Notes under the pieces: model-generated
Told to the model about the DNA's origin: nothing
Databases searched by the model: none
What the model saw: the letters and a program-made list of their open reading frames with translations, nothing else
Part shown: in pieces, positions 18,518-27,962 of the stretch
Numbering within the stretch: the first letter of the stretch is position 1
Layout of the letters: each line of letters begins with the position of its first letter
NCBI GenBank assembly: GCA_937925635.1
Contig: CALALX010000062.1
Span: forward strand, 1 to 64,000
Direction of reading: 5' to 3'
Source: an uncultured Caulobacter sp.
GTDB lineage: Bacteria; Pseudomonadota; Alphaproteobacteria; Caulobacterales; Caulobacteraceae
DNA: 64,000 nucleotides
Translations under genes and position numbers: made by a program

Positions 18518-19960
18518 ATGACCGTTCTGATCGCCCTGGCTCTGCTCGTCGTGTTTTCGAGCAGCGTCTACTTCCTCGGACGCCGCCGCGCCCTGGCGCT
18601 CGCTGGCCCGTCTCCGGCGTCGCTGCATTCCCTGCCCGGCTATCATGGGACCTGGGTCGCCCTGTGGGCCGGCGCGCCGGCGGCGCTGATCCTGATCCTG
18701 TTCGTGGTGTTCGGCGGGCAGCTTGAGGAATCGGCTCTGCGGGCCCAAGTCCCCGCCGCCGTGGCGGAGTTGCCGGCCGAACGGCAGGATGTGTTCTGGG
18801 GCGACGCGCTTTCGATCGCTCGAGGCGAAACGGCCAGCGCCGTCGCCTGGGACGGCGAGGTCAAGGCCGCTCTCAACGCCAAGGCGGACGAAGCCCGCGC
18901 CATCGGCTTCTACGGCCTGATCATCGTCATGGCGCTGGCCGGAGTCCTCGCCCTGGCCGGTTTCCTGCTGGCCTTTCCCCGACTGTCCCGGGAGTTCCGG
19001 GCCCGCAACAGGGTCGAGGGATGGACCAATGCGCTGCTCATCCTCTGTTCGACGGTCGCGGTTCTGACCACGGTCGGCATCATTGCTTCGCTGGCCTGGG
19101 AAAGCCTTCGCTTCTTCCAGGCGGTGCCTCCAGTCGATTTCCTACTCGGAACGGAATGGAACCCGCAGATCGCCATGCGCAGCGACCAGGTCGCCGCGGA
19201 GGGAGCCTTTGGCGCTGTGCCGCTGTTCGCCGGCACCTTCCTGGTGATGATCATCGCCATGGCCGTCGCCGCGCCGATCGGCCTGTTCTCGGCCATCTAC
19301 CTGGCGGAGTACGCCAGCCCGGCTCTGCGCTCGACGGTCAAGCCGTTGCTCGAAATCCTCGCCGGCGTCCCGACCGTGGTCTACGGGTTCTTCGCGGCCC
19401 TGACCGTCGGCCCCATTTTCCGCGCCTTCTTCAACGGGATCGGCGCCCTTCTTGTCGGCGGCCCGATGGACGAACTGGGGCAGTTCCTCGAACAGGTCCA
19501 GAACCAGATGGCCCTGACCGCCGGCGTGGTGATGGGCATCATGCTGATCCCCTTCGTCTCCTCGCTGTCGGACGACATCATCAACGCCGTTCCGCAGAGC
19601 CTGCGCGACGGCAGCTACGCCATGGGCGCCACCAAGTCGGAGACGGTAAAGCGCGTGGTTCTGCCGGCCGCGCTGCCCGGCATTGTCGCCGCCCTGCTGC
19701 TGGCCGTCTCCCGCGCCGTTGGCGAGACCATGATCGTGACCATGGCGGCGGGCCTGCAGGCCAAGCTGACGGCCAACCCGCTCGAGACGGTGACGACGGT
19801 GACCGTGCAGATTGTCACCCTGCTGACCGGCGACCAGGAGTTCGACAGCCCCAAGACCCTGGCCGCCTTCGGCCTGGGCCTGACCCTCTTCGTCGTCACC
19901 CTGGGCCTGAACATCTTCGCCCTCGCCATCGTGCGGAAGTACCGGGAACAATATGACTGA
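18518..19960 (+). CDS. pstC: Phosphate ABC transporter permease PstC
   Basis: 480 aa, longer than the enteric PstC (about 320) because of an N-terminal extension. The extension has two membrane helices (about residues 1-20 and 46-66) and a soluble loop, as seen in other alphaproteobacteria. The permease core begins near residue 165. It contains YLAEYASPALR, LEILAGVPTVVYGFFA and the EAA-like loop SLRDGSYAMGATKSETVKRVVLP that docks on PstB. Its stop overlaps the pstA start by 8 bases, giving coupled expression. Confidence 0.95.
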   Translation: MTVLIALALLVVFSSSVYFLGRRRALALAGPSPASLHSLPGYHGTWVALWAGAPAALILILFVVFGGQLEESALRAQVPAAVAELPAERQDVFWGDALSIARGETASAVAWDGEVKAALNAKADEARAIGFYGLIIVMALAGVLALAGFLLAFPRLSREFRARNRVEGWTNALLILCSTVAVLTTVGIIASLAWESLRFFQAVPPVDFLLGTEWNPQIAMRSDQVAAEGAFGAVPLFAGTFLVMIIAMAVAAPIGLFSAIYLAEYASPALRSTVKPLLEILAGVPTVVYGFFAALTVGPIFRAFFNGIGALLVGGPMDELGQFLEQVQNQMALTAGVVMGIMLIPFVSSLSDDIINAVPQSLRDGSYAMGATKSETVKRVVLPAALPGIVAALLLAVSRAVGETMIVTMAAGLQAKLTANPLETVTTVTVQIVTLLTGDQEFDSPKTLAAFGLGLTLFVVTLGLNIFALAIVRKYREQYD

Positions 19961-21221
19961 GCTCGCCACCCGCTTCAGTCCGGAGAGGCTCCGGAAGCGC
20001 TACGCCGCGGAAGCCCGTTTCAAGCTGTACGGGCGTCTGGCGATCTTCGTGGCGATGACCTTCCTGGTCGTGCTGCTCGGCCGCATCGGCCTGCAGGGCT
20101 ACAGCACCTTCACCACGCACACGGTGACGCTGCCCGTCTATCTGGACCCGCAGAGGATCGACACGGCCGATCTCGAAGGCGCCAACTACGACTATCTGGT
20201 GGCCCTCTCGCTGCTGAAGACGGTCGGCGCGACAGAAGACGAGTATGGAACCAACTCGGGCCTGGCCATGGATCTGGTCAGCCGCGATCTCGGGTTCCAG
20301 ATCCTGAACAAGGTCAAGGCCGATCGCAGCCTGATCGGCAAGACGATCAACGTCACCGGCCCGGTCAAGGCCAACGCCGACCTCTACTTCAAGGGCGAGC
20401 TGAAGCGGACGACCGATGAGGCCGACCGCAACCTCGACAACCAGCAGCTCGACTGGCTCGACAAGCTGAAGAAGGACGGCGCGGTCACGGGCGGCTTCAA
20501 CTTCGCCTTCTTCACCAGCGGCGACTCCACCGAACCGGAGCAGGCCGGCGTCGGCGGGGCGATCATCGGTTCGGCGATGATGTTGCTGGTCACGGCTCTG
20601 ATCGCCGTTCCCCTGGGCGTGCTGGCGGCGGTCTGGCTGGAGGAATTCGCGCCCAAGAACCGCTTCACGGACATTATCGAGGTCAACATCAACAACCTCG
20701 CCGCCGTGCCGTCGATCATCTACGGCCTCCTGGGCCTGGCGGTGTTCATCAACTGGGTCGGCATGCCGCGCGGTGCGCCCATCACCGGCGGGGTCGTGCT
20801 GGCCCTGATGGCGCTGCCGACCATCATCATCGCCACCCGCTCGGCCCTGAAGGCCGTGCCGCCGTCGATCCGCGAGGCGGCTCTGGGCATCGGCGCCTCG
20901 AAGACGCAGATGGTCTTCCACCATGTGCTGCCGCAGGCGATGGCCGGCATGATGACCGGCGTCATCCTGTCCCTGGCCCACGCCCTGGGCGAGACCGCGC
21001 CATTGTTGATGATCGGCATGGTCGCCTTCAACCCGGGCATTCCCGAGGGCCTGACCAGCTCCGCCGGCGTTCTGCCGGTCCAGGTCTTTATCTGGGAGAA
21101 CGCGTCCGAGCGCGCTTTCCACGAACGTACGGCCGCAGCCATCATCGTGCTGCTGGCCTTCATGATCATCATGAATGCGGCCGCGATCGTTCTGCGCAGC
21201 CGCTTCGAGCGCAGGTGGTAA
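19953..21221 (+). CDS. pstA: Phosphate ABC transporter permease PstA
   Basis: 422 aa. One N-terminal helix (about residues 25-50) is followed by a periplasmic region of about 150 residues, then the five-helix permease core from about residue 195. The core contains [20 protein letters not shown] and [12 protein letters not shown]. The coupling loop is [23 protein letters not shown]. The extended periplasmic domain is a feature of the alphaproteobacterial form. It pairs with PstC in the membrane and overlaps the end of pstC. Confidence 0.95.
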   Translation: MTELATRFSPERLRKRYAAEARFKLYGRLAIFVAMTFLVVLLGRIGLQGYSTFTTHTVTLPVYLDPQRIDTADLEGANYDYLVALSLLKTVGATEDEYGTNSGLAMDLVSRDLGFQILNKVKADRSLIGKTINVTGPVKANADLYFKGELKRTTDEADRNLDNQQLDWLDKLKKDGAVTGGFNFAFFTSGDSTEPEQAGVGGAIIGSAMMLLVTALIAVPLGVLAAVWLEEFAPKNRFTDIIEVNINNLAAVPSIIYGLLGLAVFINWVGMPRGAPITGGVVLALMALPTIIIATRSALKAVPPSIREAALGIGASKTQMVFHHVLPQAMAGMMTGVILSLAHALGETAPLLMIGMVAFNPGIPEGLTSSAGVLPVQVFIWENASERAFHERTAAAIIVLLAFMIIMNAAAIVLRSRFERRW

Positions 21222-21228
21222 TCCCGAT

Positions 21229-22053
21229 ATGAGCGTCCAACCGCCCATCATCCAAACCGCGTCGCCGCATACGGCGAAGGCGGGCGGAGCAGCCGATCCG
21301 ACGAAGATCAGCGTCCGCGACATCAACGTCTTCTACGGGGAAAAGCAGGCGCTCGACTCGGTGTCGATCGATATTCCCGGCAAGTCGGTGACCTCGTTCA
21401 TCGGCCCGTCGGGCTGCGGCAAGTCGACCTTCCTGCGGTGCATCAACCGCATGAACGACACCATCCCCGGCTGCCGCGTCGAGGGCCGCATCGAGATCGA
21501 CGGCGAGGACGTCAACGCCAAGTCGGTCGACCCGGTGGTCCTGCGCGCCAAGGTCGGCATGGTCTTCCAGAAGCCCAATCCGTTTCCCAAGACGATCTTC
21601 GAGAACGTCGCCTATGGCCCGCGAATCCATGGCCTGGCGACCGGAAAGGCCGAGCTCGAGGGCATCGTCGAGGCGTCGCTGAAGAAGGCCGGCCTGTGGA
21701 GCGAGGTGTCCGACCGCCTTCACCAGCCGGGCACCGGCCTCTCCGGCGGCCAGCAGCAGCGCCTGGTCATCGCCCGGGCCATCGCCGTGCAGCCGGAAGT
21801 GATCCTGATGGACGAGCCCTGCTCGGCCCTGGACCCGATCGCCACGGCCCGCATCGAGGAGCTGATCGACGACCTGCGCCAGCAGTACTGCATCGTCATC
21901 GTCACCCACTCGATGGCCCAGGCCGCCCGCGTCTCCCAGCGGACCGCCTTCTTCCACCTCGGCAAGCTGGTCGAGGCCGGGCCGACCGAGGAGATCTTCA
22001 CGAACCCGCGCGAGCAGCGCACCCAGGACTACATCACCGGCCGCTTCGGCTGA
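21229..22053 (+). CDS. pstB: Phosphate ABC transporter ATP-binding protein PstB
   Basis: 274 aa ATPase. Walker [10 protein letters not shown], the Q-loop phrase [20 protein letters not shown] (characteristic of PstB), signature [14 protein letters not shown], Walker [14 protein letters not shown] and the H-loop [12 protein letters not shown]. The ATG at 21229 lies 7 bases after pstA and is preferred over an in-frame start inside pstA. It energises PstCA and, with PhoU, relays phosphate status to PhoR. Confidence 0.96.
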   Translation: MSVQPPIIQTASPHTAKAGGAADPTKISVRDINVFYGEKQALDSVSIDIPGKSVTSFIGPSGCGKSTFLRCINRMNDTIPGCRVEGRIEIDGEDVNAKSVDPVVLRAKVGMVFQKPNPFPKTIFENVAYGPRIHGLATGKAELEGIVEASLKKAGLWSEVSDRLHQPGTGLSGGQQQRLVIARAIAVQPEVILMDEPCSALDPIATARIEELIDDLRQQYCIVIVTHSMAQAARVSQRTAFFHLGKLVEAGPTEEIFTNPREQRTQDYITGRFG

Positions 22054-22063
22054 GGACCCCGAC

Positions 22064-22756
22064 ATGAACGAGCACATTGTCCGCTCCTACGAGGAAGAGC
22101 TGAACCAGCTGGCCGCCGAGGTGGTCCGCATGGGCGGCCTCGCGGAGGCCCAGGTCAACGATTCCATCACCGCCTTCGCGCGTCGTGACGTCCCGCTGGC
22201 GCAGGCCGTGGCCGGCAAGGACGAGAAGCTCGACGTCGCCGAGGCGGACATCGAACGATCGGCGATTCGCCTGATCGCCCTGCGCCAGCCGATGGCCAAC
22301 GACCTGCGCCGCGCGGTCGCCGCCATGAAGATCGCGATGAACCTGGAGCGCTGCGGCGACCTGGCCAAGAACATCGCCAAGCGCACCCTGATCCTCGCCG
22401 AAGCGGAGCCCGCCGGCCCGGTGACCCGCTCGATCGAGCGCATGGGCAAGCTGGTCGGCGCGCGGCTGAAAGAGGTGCTCGACGCCTACACCGCCTCGGA
22501 GGTCGACCGCGCCATCGCCGTCTGGACGCGCGACACCGAGGTGGACGAGCACTACGACAGCCTGTTCCGCGAGCTGCTCACCTACATGATGGGCGACCCG
22601 CGCACGATCACCGCCGGCGCGCACCTGCTTTTCGTCGCCAAGAACCTCGAGCGGATCGGCGACCACGCCACCAACATCGCCGAGATCGTCCACTACGAGA
22701 TCACCGGTCGCGAGATCATCTCCGACCGGCCCAAAATGGACTCGCTGAGCTCATGA
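22064..22756 (+). CDS. phoU: Phosphate signalling regulator PhoU
   Basis: 230 aa all-helical protein of the usual length. It is made of two PhoU repeats; metal-binding acidic signatures are seen in NLERCGDLAKNIAKRT (about residues 94-109) and NLERIGDHATNIAEIVHY (about residues 191-210). PhoU links PstB to PhoR and keeps the kinase silent when phosphate is ample. It starts 10 bases after pstB and overlaps phoB by four bases (ATGA). Confidence 0.96.
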   Translation: MNEHIVRSYEEELNQLAAEVVRMGGLAEAQVNDSITAFARRDVPLAQAVAGKDEKLDVAEADIERSAIRLIALRQPMANDLRRAVAAMKIAMNLERCGDLAKNIAKRTLILAEAEPAGPVTRSIERMGKLVGARLKEVLDAYTASEVDRAIAVWTRDTEVDEHYDSLFRELLTYMMGDPRTITAGAHLLFVAKNLERIGDHATNIAEIVHYEITGREIISDRPKMDSLSS

Positions 22757-23442
22757 CCCCTACCGTTCTGGTCGTCGAGGACGAGGACGCCCTCGCCACT
22801 CTGCTTCAATACAATCTTGAGAAGGAGGGCTATCGCGTGGTCCACGCCGGCGACGGCGAGGAGGCGCTGATGCTGGCCCAGGAGCAGCAGCCGGACCTGG
22901 TGGTCCTGGACTGGATGCTGCCGAAGGTCTCGGGCATCGAGGTCTGCCGGCGCCTGCGCCAGCGTCCGGAGAGCCGCAACCTGCCGATCCTGATGCTCAC
23001 CGCCCGCGGCGAGGAGAGCGACCGGGTCCGCGGTCTCGACACGGGCGCCGACGACTATGTGGTCAAGCCGTTCGCCATGACCGAGCTGACCGCCCGCATT
23101 CGCGCCGTGATGCGCCGGATTCGGCCGGGCCTGGCCGACGATCGCGTCCAGGCCGGCGACATCGTCATCGACCGCGTCGCCCATCGGGTGAAGCGCGAGG
23201 GCAAGGAAATCCATCTCGGACCGACCGAGTTCCGCCTGCTTGACCACCTGATGCAGCACCCTGGCCGCGTGTTCAGCCGCGAGCAGTTGCTGGACGCGGT
23301 GTGGGGCAGCGATGTCTATGTCGAGGCCCGCACGGTCGACGTCCATATCGGCCGGTTGCGCAAGGCGTTGAACAAGGGCGCCTCGGTCGACCCGATCCGA
23401 ACGGTTCGCTCCGCCGGTTACTCGCTGGACTTCGACGGGTAG
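22753..23442 (+). CDS. phoB: Phosphate regulon response regulator PhoB
   Basis: 229 aa OmpR-family regulator. Receiver domain (1-120): acidic pocket EDED, phosphoacceptor D53 (VVLDWMLPKVSG), T83 region (MLTARGEE) and K105 (YVVKPFAMTEL). The C-terminal winged helix (about 130-229) has GPTEFRLLDHLMQHPGRVFS and the recognition helix VDVHIGRLRKAL. It binds Pho boxes, and one candidate lies before pstC in this cluster. As the last gene of the operon it would be self-amplifying. Confidence 0.96.
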   Translation: MTPTVLVVEDEDALATLLQYNLEKEGYRVVHAGDGEEALMLAQEQQPDLVVLDWMLPKVSGIEVCRRLRQRPESRNLPILMLTARGEESDRVRGLDTGADDYVVKPFAMTELTARIRAVMRRIRPGLADDRVQAGDIVIDRVAHRVKREGKEIHLGPTEFRLLDHLMQHPGRVFSREQLLDAVWGSDVYVEARTVDVHIGRLRKALNKGASVDPIRTVRSAGYSLDFDG

Positions 23443-23447
23443 GTCGC

Positions 23448-23489
23448 GGAGCGGGGACATGCCCTTCAGCGCGTGTCCCCCTCTGCTCC
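23448..23489 (+). terminator. Hairpin after phoB, possible terminator
   Basis: GGGGACA/TGTCCCC (23453-23480 region) forms the inner stem, extended outward by GGAGC/GCTCC. There is no long U-run, only a CCCTCTGC tract, so termination is plausible but not certain. It lies 5 bp after the phoB stop. Confidence 0.45.
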
Positions 23490-23577
23490 AGCCAGCCGCG
23501 GGGCACAGATACCGACGACGGCAGATATCCCCCTCAAAGGTTGACGCCCTCGCCTCGCCGGGCAAAAGCACCCGCCC

Positions 23578-24843
23578 ATGAACATTCTCCTCATCGGCTC
23601 CGGCGGGCGCGAACACGCGCTGGCCTGGAAGATCGCGCAATCCCCGCTGCTGACCCGCCTCGTCGCCGCGCCGGGCAGCCCGGGGATCGAACAGGTCTGC
23701 GAGATCCGGCCGGTGAAGGCGACGGACGTCGACGGTCTGGTCGCGCTCGCGCAGGGGATCGCCGCCGACCTCGTGGTGGTCGGTCCCGAGGCCGCTCTGG
23801 AGGTCGGCATCGCCGACGCGCTGGCCGAGATCGGCATTCCCTGCTTCGGCCCGACGGCCTCGGCCGCCCGGCTGGAGACGTCCAAGGCCTTCACCAAGGA
23901 CTTCTGCGCCCGTCACAATCTGCCGACGGCCGACTACGGCGTGTTCGAAACCGCCGACGCGGCGGCGAAGTTCCTCGACACCCAGACCGCGCCCTATGTG
24001 ATCAAGGCCGACGGCCTGGCGGCCGGCAAGGGCGTGGTCATCGCCCAGACCCGCGCCGAGGCCGACGCCGCCGTCACCGACATGCTCGGCGGTCGCTTCG
24101 GCTCGGCCGGCGCGCGCGTCGTCATCGAGGAGTTCATGCACGGCGAGGAGGCGTCCTTCTTCGCACTCTGCGACGGCGAGACGGCCATCCCCTTCGGCTA
24201 CGCCCAGGACCACAAGCGCGCCCACGACGGCGACGAGGGCCCCAACACCGGCGGCATGGGAACCTATTCGCCGGCGCCGGTGCTGACCGACGCCCTGGCC
24301 AGGCGCGCCTTCGAGGAGGCCGTGCTGCCGGCGGTGAAGGGCATGGCGGCGGAAGGCAATCCCTATCGCGGCGTGCTCTACGCCGGTCTGATGCTGACGG
24401 CGACCGGCCCGCGGCTGGTGGAGTTCAACGCCCGCTTCGGCGACCCGGAATGCCAGGTCCTGATGCTGCGGCTGGCCGGCGACATCGTCCCCTACCTGAA
24501 GGCCGCCGCCGAGGGCGCGCTGGCGTCGATGCCGCCCCCCGCATGGAAGGACGAAAGCGCCGTCTGCGTGGTCTACGCCGCCGAGGGCTATCCGGACGCC
24601 CCGAAGAGCGGCGCGGCGATCCGCGGCGGCGAGTCCGACTTCGGCGGAAGGGCGGTGATCTTCCATGCAGGGACGTCGCGGGACGCCGACGGGACCCTGC
24701 GGGCCGCCGGCGGCCGCGTGCTGAACGTCTGCGCGCTGGGACCGGACCTCAGGGCGGCGCGGGACGCGGCCTACGCCGCCATCGGGACCATCGACTTCCC
24801 CGGCGGCTTCTATCGCACAGACATCGGCTGGCGAGCACTGTAG
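23578..24843 (+). CDS. purD: Phosphoribosylamine-glycine ligase PurD
   Basis: 421 aa, the normal length for GAR synthetase. It joins glycine to phosphoribosylamine with ATP in purine synthesis. N-terminal MNILLIGSGGREHALAWKI, ATP-grasp KADGLAAGKGV (residues about 140-152), QDHKRAHDGDEGPNTGGMG and RLVEFNARFGDPECQ are family signatures, the last carrying the metal ligands. It starts 135 bp after phoB behind a hairpin, so it is probably a separate transcription unit. A terminator-like hairpin follows the stop. Confidence 0.97.
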   Translation: MNILLIGSGGREHALAWKIAQSPLLTRLVAAPGSPGIEQVCEIRPVKATDVDGLVALAQGIAADLVVVGPEAALEVGIADALAEIGIPCFGPTASAARLETSKAFTKDFCARHNLPTADYGVFETADAAAKFLDTQTAPYVIKADGLAAGKGVVIAQTRAEADAAVTDMLGGRFGSAGARVVIEEFMHGEEASFFALCDGETAIPFGYAQDHKRAHDGDEGPNTGGMGTYSPAPVLTDALARRAFEEAVLPAVKGMAAEGNPYRGVLYAGLMLTATGPRLVEFNARFGDPECQVLMLRLAGDIVPYLKAAAEGALASMPPPAWKDESAVCVVYAAEGYPDAPKSGAAIRGGESDFGGRAVIFHAGTSRDADGTLRAAGGRVLNVCALGPDLRAARDAAYAAIGTIDFPGGFYRTDIGWRAL

Positions 24844-24850
24844 ACGCCGG

Positions 24851-24890
24851 CGACGAAAAAGGGCCGGACGATCACGCCCGGCCCTTCGTC
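24851..24890. terminator. Terminator between convergent genes
   Basis: AAGGGCCGG/CCGGCCCTT with a 9-10-nt loop, extended outward by CGACGAA and TTCGTCG. AAAAA precedes the stem on the plus strand, so on the minus strand the hairpin is followed by TTTTT: a classic terminator for the minus-strand lipoprotein gene. It may also stop purD transcription. Confidence 0.8.
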
Positions 24891-24912
24891 GCTACTGCCT
24901 GCCTGGCGGCGG

Positions 24913-25320
24913 CTATTTGTCTTGCGGTTCGAGCACGACGTGCGCCGGGTTCGGCACCAGGTCCTGCGAGGCGCCGGTCACGGCGTCCACGCCGATGCCG
25001 ATGAGGCCGCCGACCAGCACGTTGCCCGCGACGCCGGCCGCGCCGGCGCCCGACGTCTTGTGCGTGACCGTCACGGTCGCGGGCTTGAAGCCGGGCTTGG
25101 TGATCGTCGCGGTGAACTCGGACTTGCGCGACATCTTGATGGCGCAAGGCGTGGCCGGGCGCTGATGCCCATTGCTGGTCTCGACCTTGGCGCCAGACGG
25201 TTCGCTGGTGATCTGCCAGGCGTCGTTGGAACCGCGGGTGACGGTGGCGCAGGCTCCCAACGACAGGACGCCGGACGCAACGATGATCGCGCGCAGAACG
25301 CGCGACGGAGAGATATGCAT
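24913..25320 (-). CDS. Small outer-membrane lipoprotein with PEGA-like domain
   Basis: 135 aa. The lipoprotein signal peptide ends in the lipobox LSLGAC (cysteine near residue 24). The mature part WQITSEPSGAKVETSNGHQR followed by FTATITKPGFKPATVTVTH resembles a PEGA-type beta-sandwich. A glycine-rich hydrophobic stretch (GAAGVAGNVLVGGLIGIGVD) then may insert in or lie on the membrane. Similar small lipoproteins are common in Caulobacterales and unassigned. It is divergent from an APH-family gene 200 bp away, and a strong terminator follows it. Confidence 0.85.
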   Translation of the reverse strand: MHISPSRVLRAIIVASGVLSLGACATVTRGSNDAWQITSEPSGAKVETSNGHQRPATPCAIKMSRKSEFTATITKPGFKPATVTVTHKTSGAGAAGVAGNVLVGGLIGIGVDAVTGASQDLVPNPAHVVLEPQDK

Positions 25321-25520
25321 GAAATGCCCCCAAGACGATCGGAATCGATCGAGACCACTTCTGGCAGAGACCGTTCGGCATGACCAGCGACGGAACGCCG
25401 CAGAGATTGCGCCACCGCAAACCTCTCCGTGCGGGCGAGGTTCTCCTGCTTGCGCCCCGTCGCCCGATCCCTAAGATCGCGCCAACTTCAAACAAGCGTA
25501 CGAAACACGGGGAAACGTCG

Positions 25521-26600
25521 ATGTCCGAAGCCGCGCCCACCGCCCAGGACCTCAACTCCGGCACCAAGCCGGTCGAGGAGCGCCACCGGATCGACGAGAG
25601 CAAGCTGGCGGACTGGCTGAAGGCGAACGTCGAAGGCTACGAAGGCCCGTTGGAAGTCCGCCAGTTCAAGGGCGGCCAGTCCAACCCGACCTACCAGCTG
25701 GTCACCCCAAACAAGAAGTACGTGCTGCGCCGCAAGCCGCCCGGCAAGCTGCTGCCCAGCGCCCACGCCGTCGACCGCGAGTTCCGGGTGATCTCGGGCC
25801 TGAACAAGGTGGGCTTCCCGGTGGCCAGGGCCTACGCGCTCTGCGAGGACGACAGCGTGCTGGGCACGATGTTCTACGTCATGGACAACGTCGAGGGCCG
25901 GATCCTCTGGGACCTGACCCTGCCCGACAGCAGCCCCGCCGAGCGTCGCGCGATCTACGAAGCCAAGATCGCCACCCTGGCCCAGCTGCACAATGTCGAC
26001 TACGAGGCCATCGGCCTGGGCGACTACGGCCGGCCGGGCAACTACTTCGCCCGCCAGATCGACCGCTGGACCAAGCAGTACAAGGCCTCCGAGACCCAGA
26101 GCATCCCGTCGATGGACCGGCTGATCGAGTGGCTGCCGCAGACGACCCCAGCCGACGACCAGACCTCGATCGTCCACGGCGACTACCGCCTGGACAACAT
26201 GATCCTGCACCCGACCGAGCCGAGGGTGATCGCGGTGCTCGACTGGGAGCTGTCGACGCTGGGCAATCCGCTGGCCGACTTCTCCTATCTGCTGATGCAC
26301 TGGGTCATGCCGGGCGGCGAGCGCGCCTCGCTGGCCGGTATCGAGGACCTGAAGGCATGGGGCATCCCGACCGTCGAGGAAGCCGTCGAGCAGTACTGCC
26401 GCCTCACCGGCCGTGACGGCCTGCCCGAGCTGAACTGGTACTTCGCCTACAACATGTTCCGGCTGGCCGGCATCTGCCAGGGCATCGTCGGCCGGGTCCG
26501 CGACGGCACCGCCGCCAGCGCCCACGCCCAGACCATGGAAGCCCGCGTCCCGGCCCTGGCCGACGCCGCGCTGGCCTTCGCGAAGAAGGCGGGAGCCTGA
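25521..26600 (+). CDS. Phosphotransferase of the APH/ACAD10-11 family
   Basis: 359 aa kinase-like fold. The nucleotide loop FKGGQSNPTYQLV and the lysine of YVLRRKPPGKLLPSAHAVDRE are characteristic of the branch fused to acyl-CoA dehydrogenases in ACAD10/11. The catalytic HGDYRLDN (Brenner motif) and the metal-binding VLDWELSTLGNPLADF follow. These enzymes phosphorylate hydroxy-acyl substrates or similar molecules. GGGGAAACG precedes the ATG at 25521. The amidohydrolase gene follows with an overlapping TGATG, so the two are co-translated. Confidence 0.9.
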   Translation: MSEAAPTAQDLNSGTKPVEERHRIDESKLADWLKANVEGYEGPLEVRQFKGGQSNPTYQLVTPNKKYVLRRKPPGKLLPSAHAVDREFRVISGLNKVGFPVARAYALCEDDSVLGTMFYVMDNVEGRILWDLTLPDSSPAERRAIYEAKIATLAQLHNVDYEAIGLGDYGRPGNYFARQIDRWTKQYKASETQSIPSMDRLIEWLPQTTPADDQTSIVHGDYRLDNMILHPTEPRVIAVLDWELSTLGNPLADFSYLLMHWVMPGGERASLAGIEDLKAWGIPTVEEAVEQYCRLTGRDGLPELNWYFAYNMFRLAGICQGIVGRVRDGTAASAHAQTMEARVPALADAALAFAKKAGA

Positions 26601-27931
26601 TGATGACGATGACCCCGTCCAGCAAACGCCTGGCGCTCGGCCTCGTCGCCGGAGTCGCCCTGACCGCGATCGGCCTCGGCCTAGCCCAGGCGCGCCAGAC
26701 GCCCGCCGCCCCGGCCGCCACCTGTGTCCAGGCCGGCCGCCTTCTCGCCGACCCCGCGAGCGGGAAGATCGAGACCGAGCGGACGCTGGTCGTCCAGGAC
26801 GGCAGGATCGTCCGCATTGACGCCGGCTTCGTCTCGGACGGCTGTGAGACGGTCGTCGACCTTAAGGACAGCTTCGTGCTGCCGGGTCTGATCGACAGCC
26901 ACGTCCATCTGACCAGCGAGAACGGCCCCAACCAGCGGATCGAGCGCTTCACCAAGACCAAGTCCGACCTGGCGCTCGACGGCGCCTGGTACGCGATGAA
27001 GACGCTCAAGGCCGGCTTCACCACCGTCGCCGACCTCGGCGGCCCGAACGAGTCCGTCTTCGCCCTGCGCGATGCGATCAAGGCCGGTCGCGTGGCGGGC
27101 CCGCGGATCATCGCCGCCGGTTCGCCAATCTCCGTCCATGGCGGCCACGGCGATCCCGGCAACGGCATGCCGGAGGAGCTGGTCCACGTCTATCGGCCGA
27201 GCTCCGTCTGTTCCGGCGCCGACGACTGCCGCCGCGCGGTGCGCGAGCAGGTGCGGGCCGGCGCCGACATCATCAAGATCACCGCCACCGGCGGCGTCCT
27301 CTCGCCGACGGCCGCGGGCCTGGCCAAGCAGTTCTCGGACGATGAGCTGAAGGCGATCGTCGAGACCGCCCATTCGATGGGACGCAAGGTCACCGCGCAC
27401 GCCCACGGCGTCGACGGCATCAACGCCTTCCTGCGCGCCGGCGGCGATTCCATCGAACACGGCACCTATGTCGACCCGGAGTCGATCAAGCTGTTCAAGG
27501 CCAGCGGCGCCTGGCTGGTGCCGACCCTGATGGCCGGCGACTTCGTGGTCCGCGAGGCCAGCAAGCCGAACACCTACCTGCTGCCCGCCCAGCGCGACAA
27601 GGCGCTGATCGCCGGACCGCTGATGATCGACATGACCCGCCGCGCCTACCAGGGCGGGGTCCGGATCGCCTTCGGCACCGACACCGGGGTTTCCGCCCAC
27701 GGCGACAACGCCGGCGAGTTCGCGCTGATGGTCAAGGCCGGCTTCTCGCCGATCGACGCCATCCGCTCGGCCACGGTCGGCGCCGCCGAACACTTCGGCC
27801 TGCAGGGTCTGATCGGGGCGCTGAAGCCCGGCATGCAGGCCGACCTCATCGCCGTGAAGGGCGACCCGCTGACCGACGTGACCGAGTTGACGCGGGTGAC
27901 CTTCGTGATGAAGGGCGGCGTGGTTTACTGA
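26600..27931 (+). CDS. Secreted amidohydrolase (Xaa-Arg/Pro dipeptidase-like)
   Basis: 443 aa. A hydrophobic signal sequence (about residues 9-31) directs it to the periplasm. The metal-dependent amidohydrolase fold is shown by LPGLIDSHVHL (HxH), the lysine of DIIKITATGG, TAHAHG, SIEHGTY and the aspartate of FGTDTGVSAHG. It resembles the Caulobacter carboxypeptidases of this superfamily that cleave dipeptides ending in arginine or lysine. It is in a two-gene unit with an APH-family kinase; the functional link is unknown. Confidence 0.9.
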   Translation: MMTMTPSSKRLALGLVAGVALTAIGLGLAQARQTPAAPAATCVQAGRLLADPASGKIETERTLVVQDGRIVRIDAGFVSDGCETVVDLKDSFVLPGLIDSHVHLTSENGPNQRIERFTKTKSDLALDGAWYAMKTLKAGFTTVADLGGPNESVFALRDAIKAGRVAGPRIIAAGSPISVHGGHGDPGNGMPEELVHVYRPSSVCSGADDCRRAVREQVRAGADIIKITATGGVLSPTAAGLAKQFSDDELKAIVETAHSMGRKVTAHAHGVDGINAFLRAGGDSIEHGTYVDPESIKLFKASGAWLVPTLMAGDFVVREASKPNTYLLPAQRDKALIAGPLMIDMTRRAYQGGVRIAFGTDTGVSAHGDNAGEFALMVKAGFSPIDAIRSATVGAAEHFGLQGLIGALKPGMQADLIAVKGDPLTDVTELTRVTFVMKGGVVY

Positions 27932-27940
27932 TCCCAGGCG

Positions 27941-27960
27941 CCTCTCCCTTTTGAGAGAGG
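27941..27960. terminator. Short hairpin between convergent genes
   Basis: CCTCTC/GAGAGG with a T-rich loop lies between the amidohydrolase stop (27931) and the lpxK stop (27963). It could end transcription from either side, but the stem is short and no long U-run follows. Confidence 0.4.
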
Positions 27961-27962
27961 AT

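Noticed and set aside
23443..23577. Purine or PRPP riboswitch before purD
   Set aside because: The leader holds a simple hairpin but no recognisable purine riboswitch core; a covariance search would be needed to claim one.
22693..24666. A long minus-strand frame over phoB and purD
   Set aside because: Antisense to two well-supported genes with no recognisable domain.
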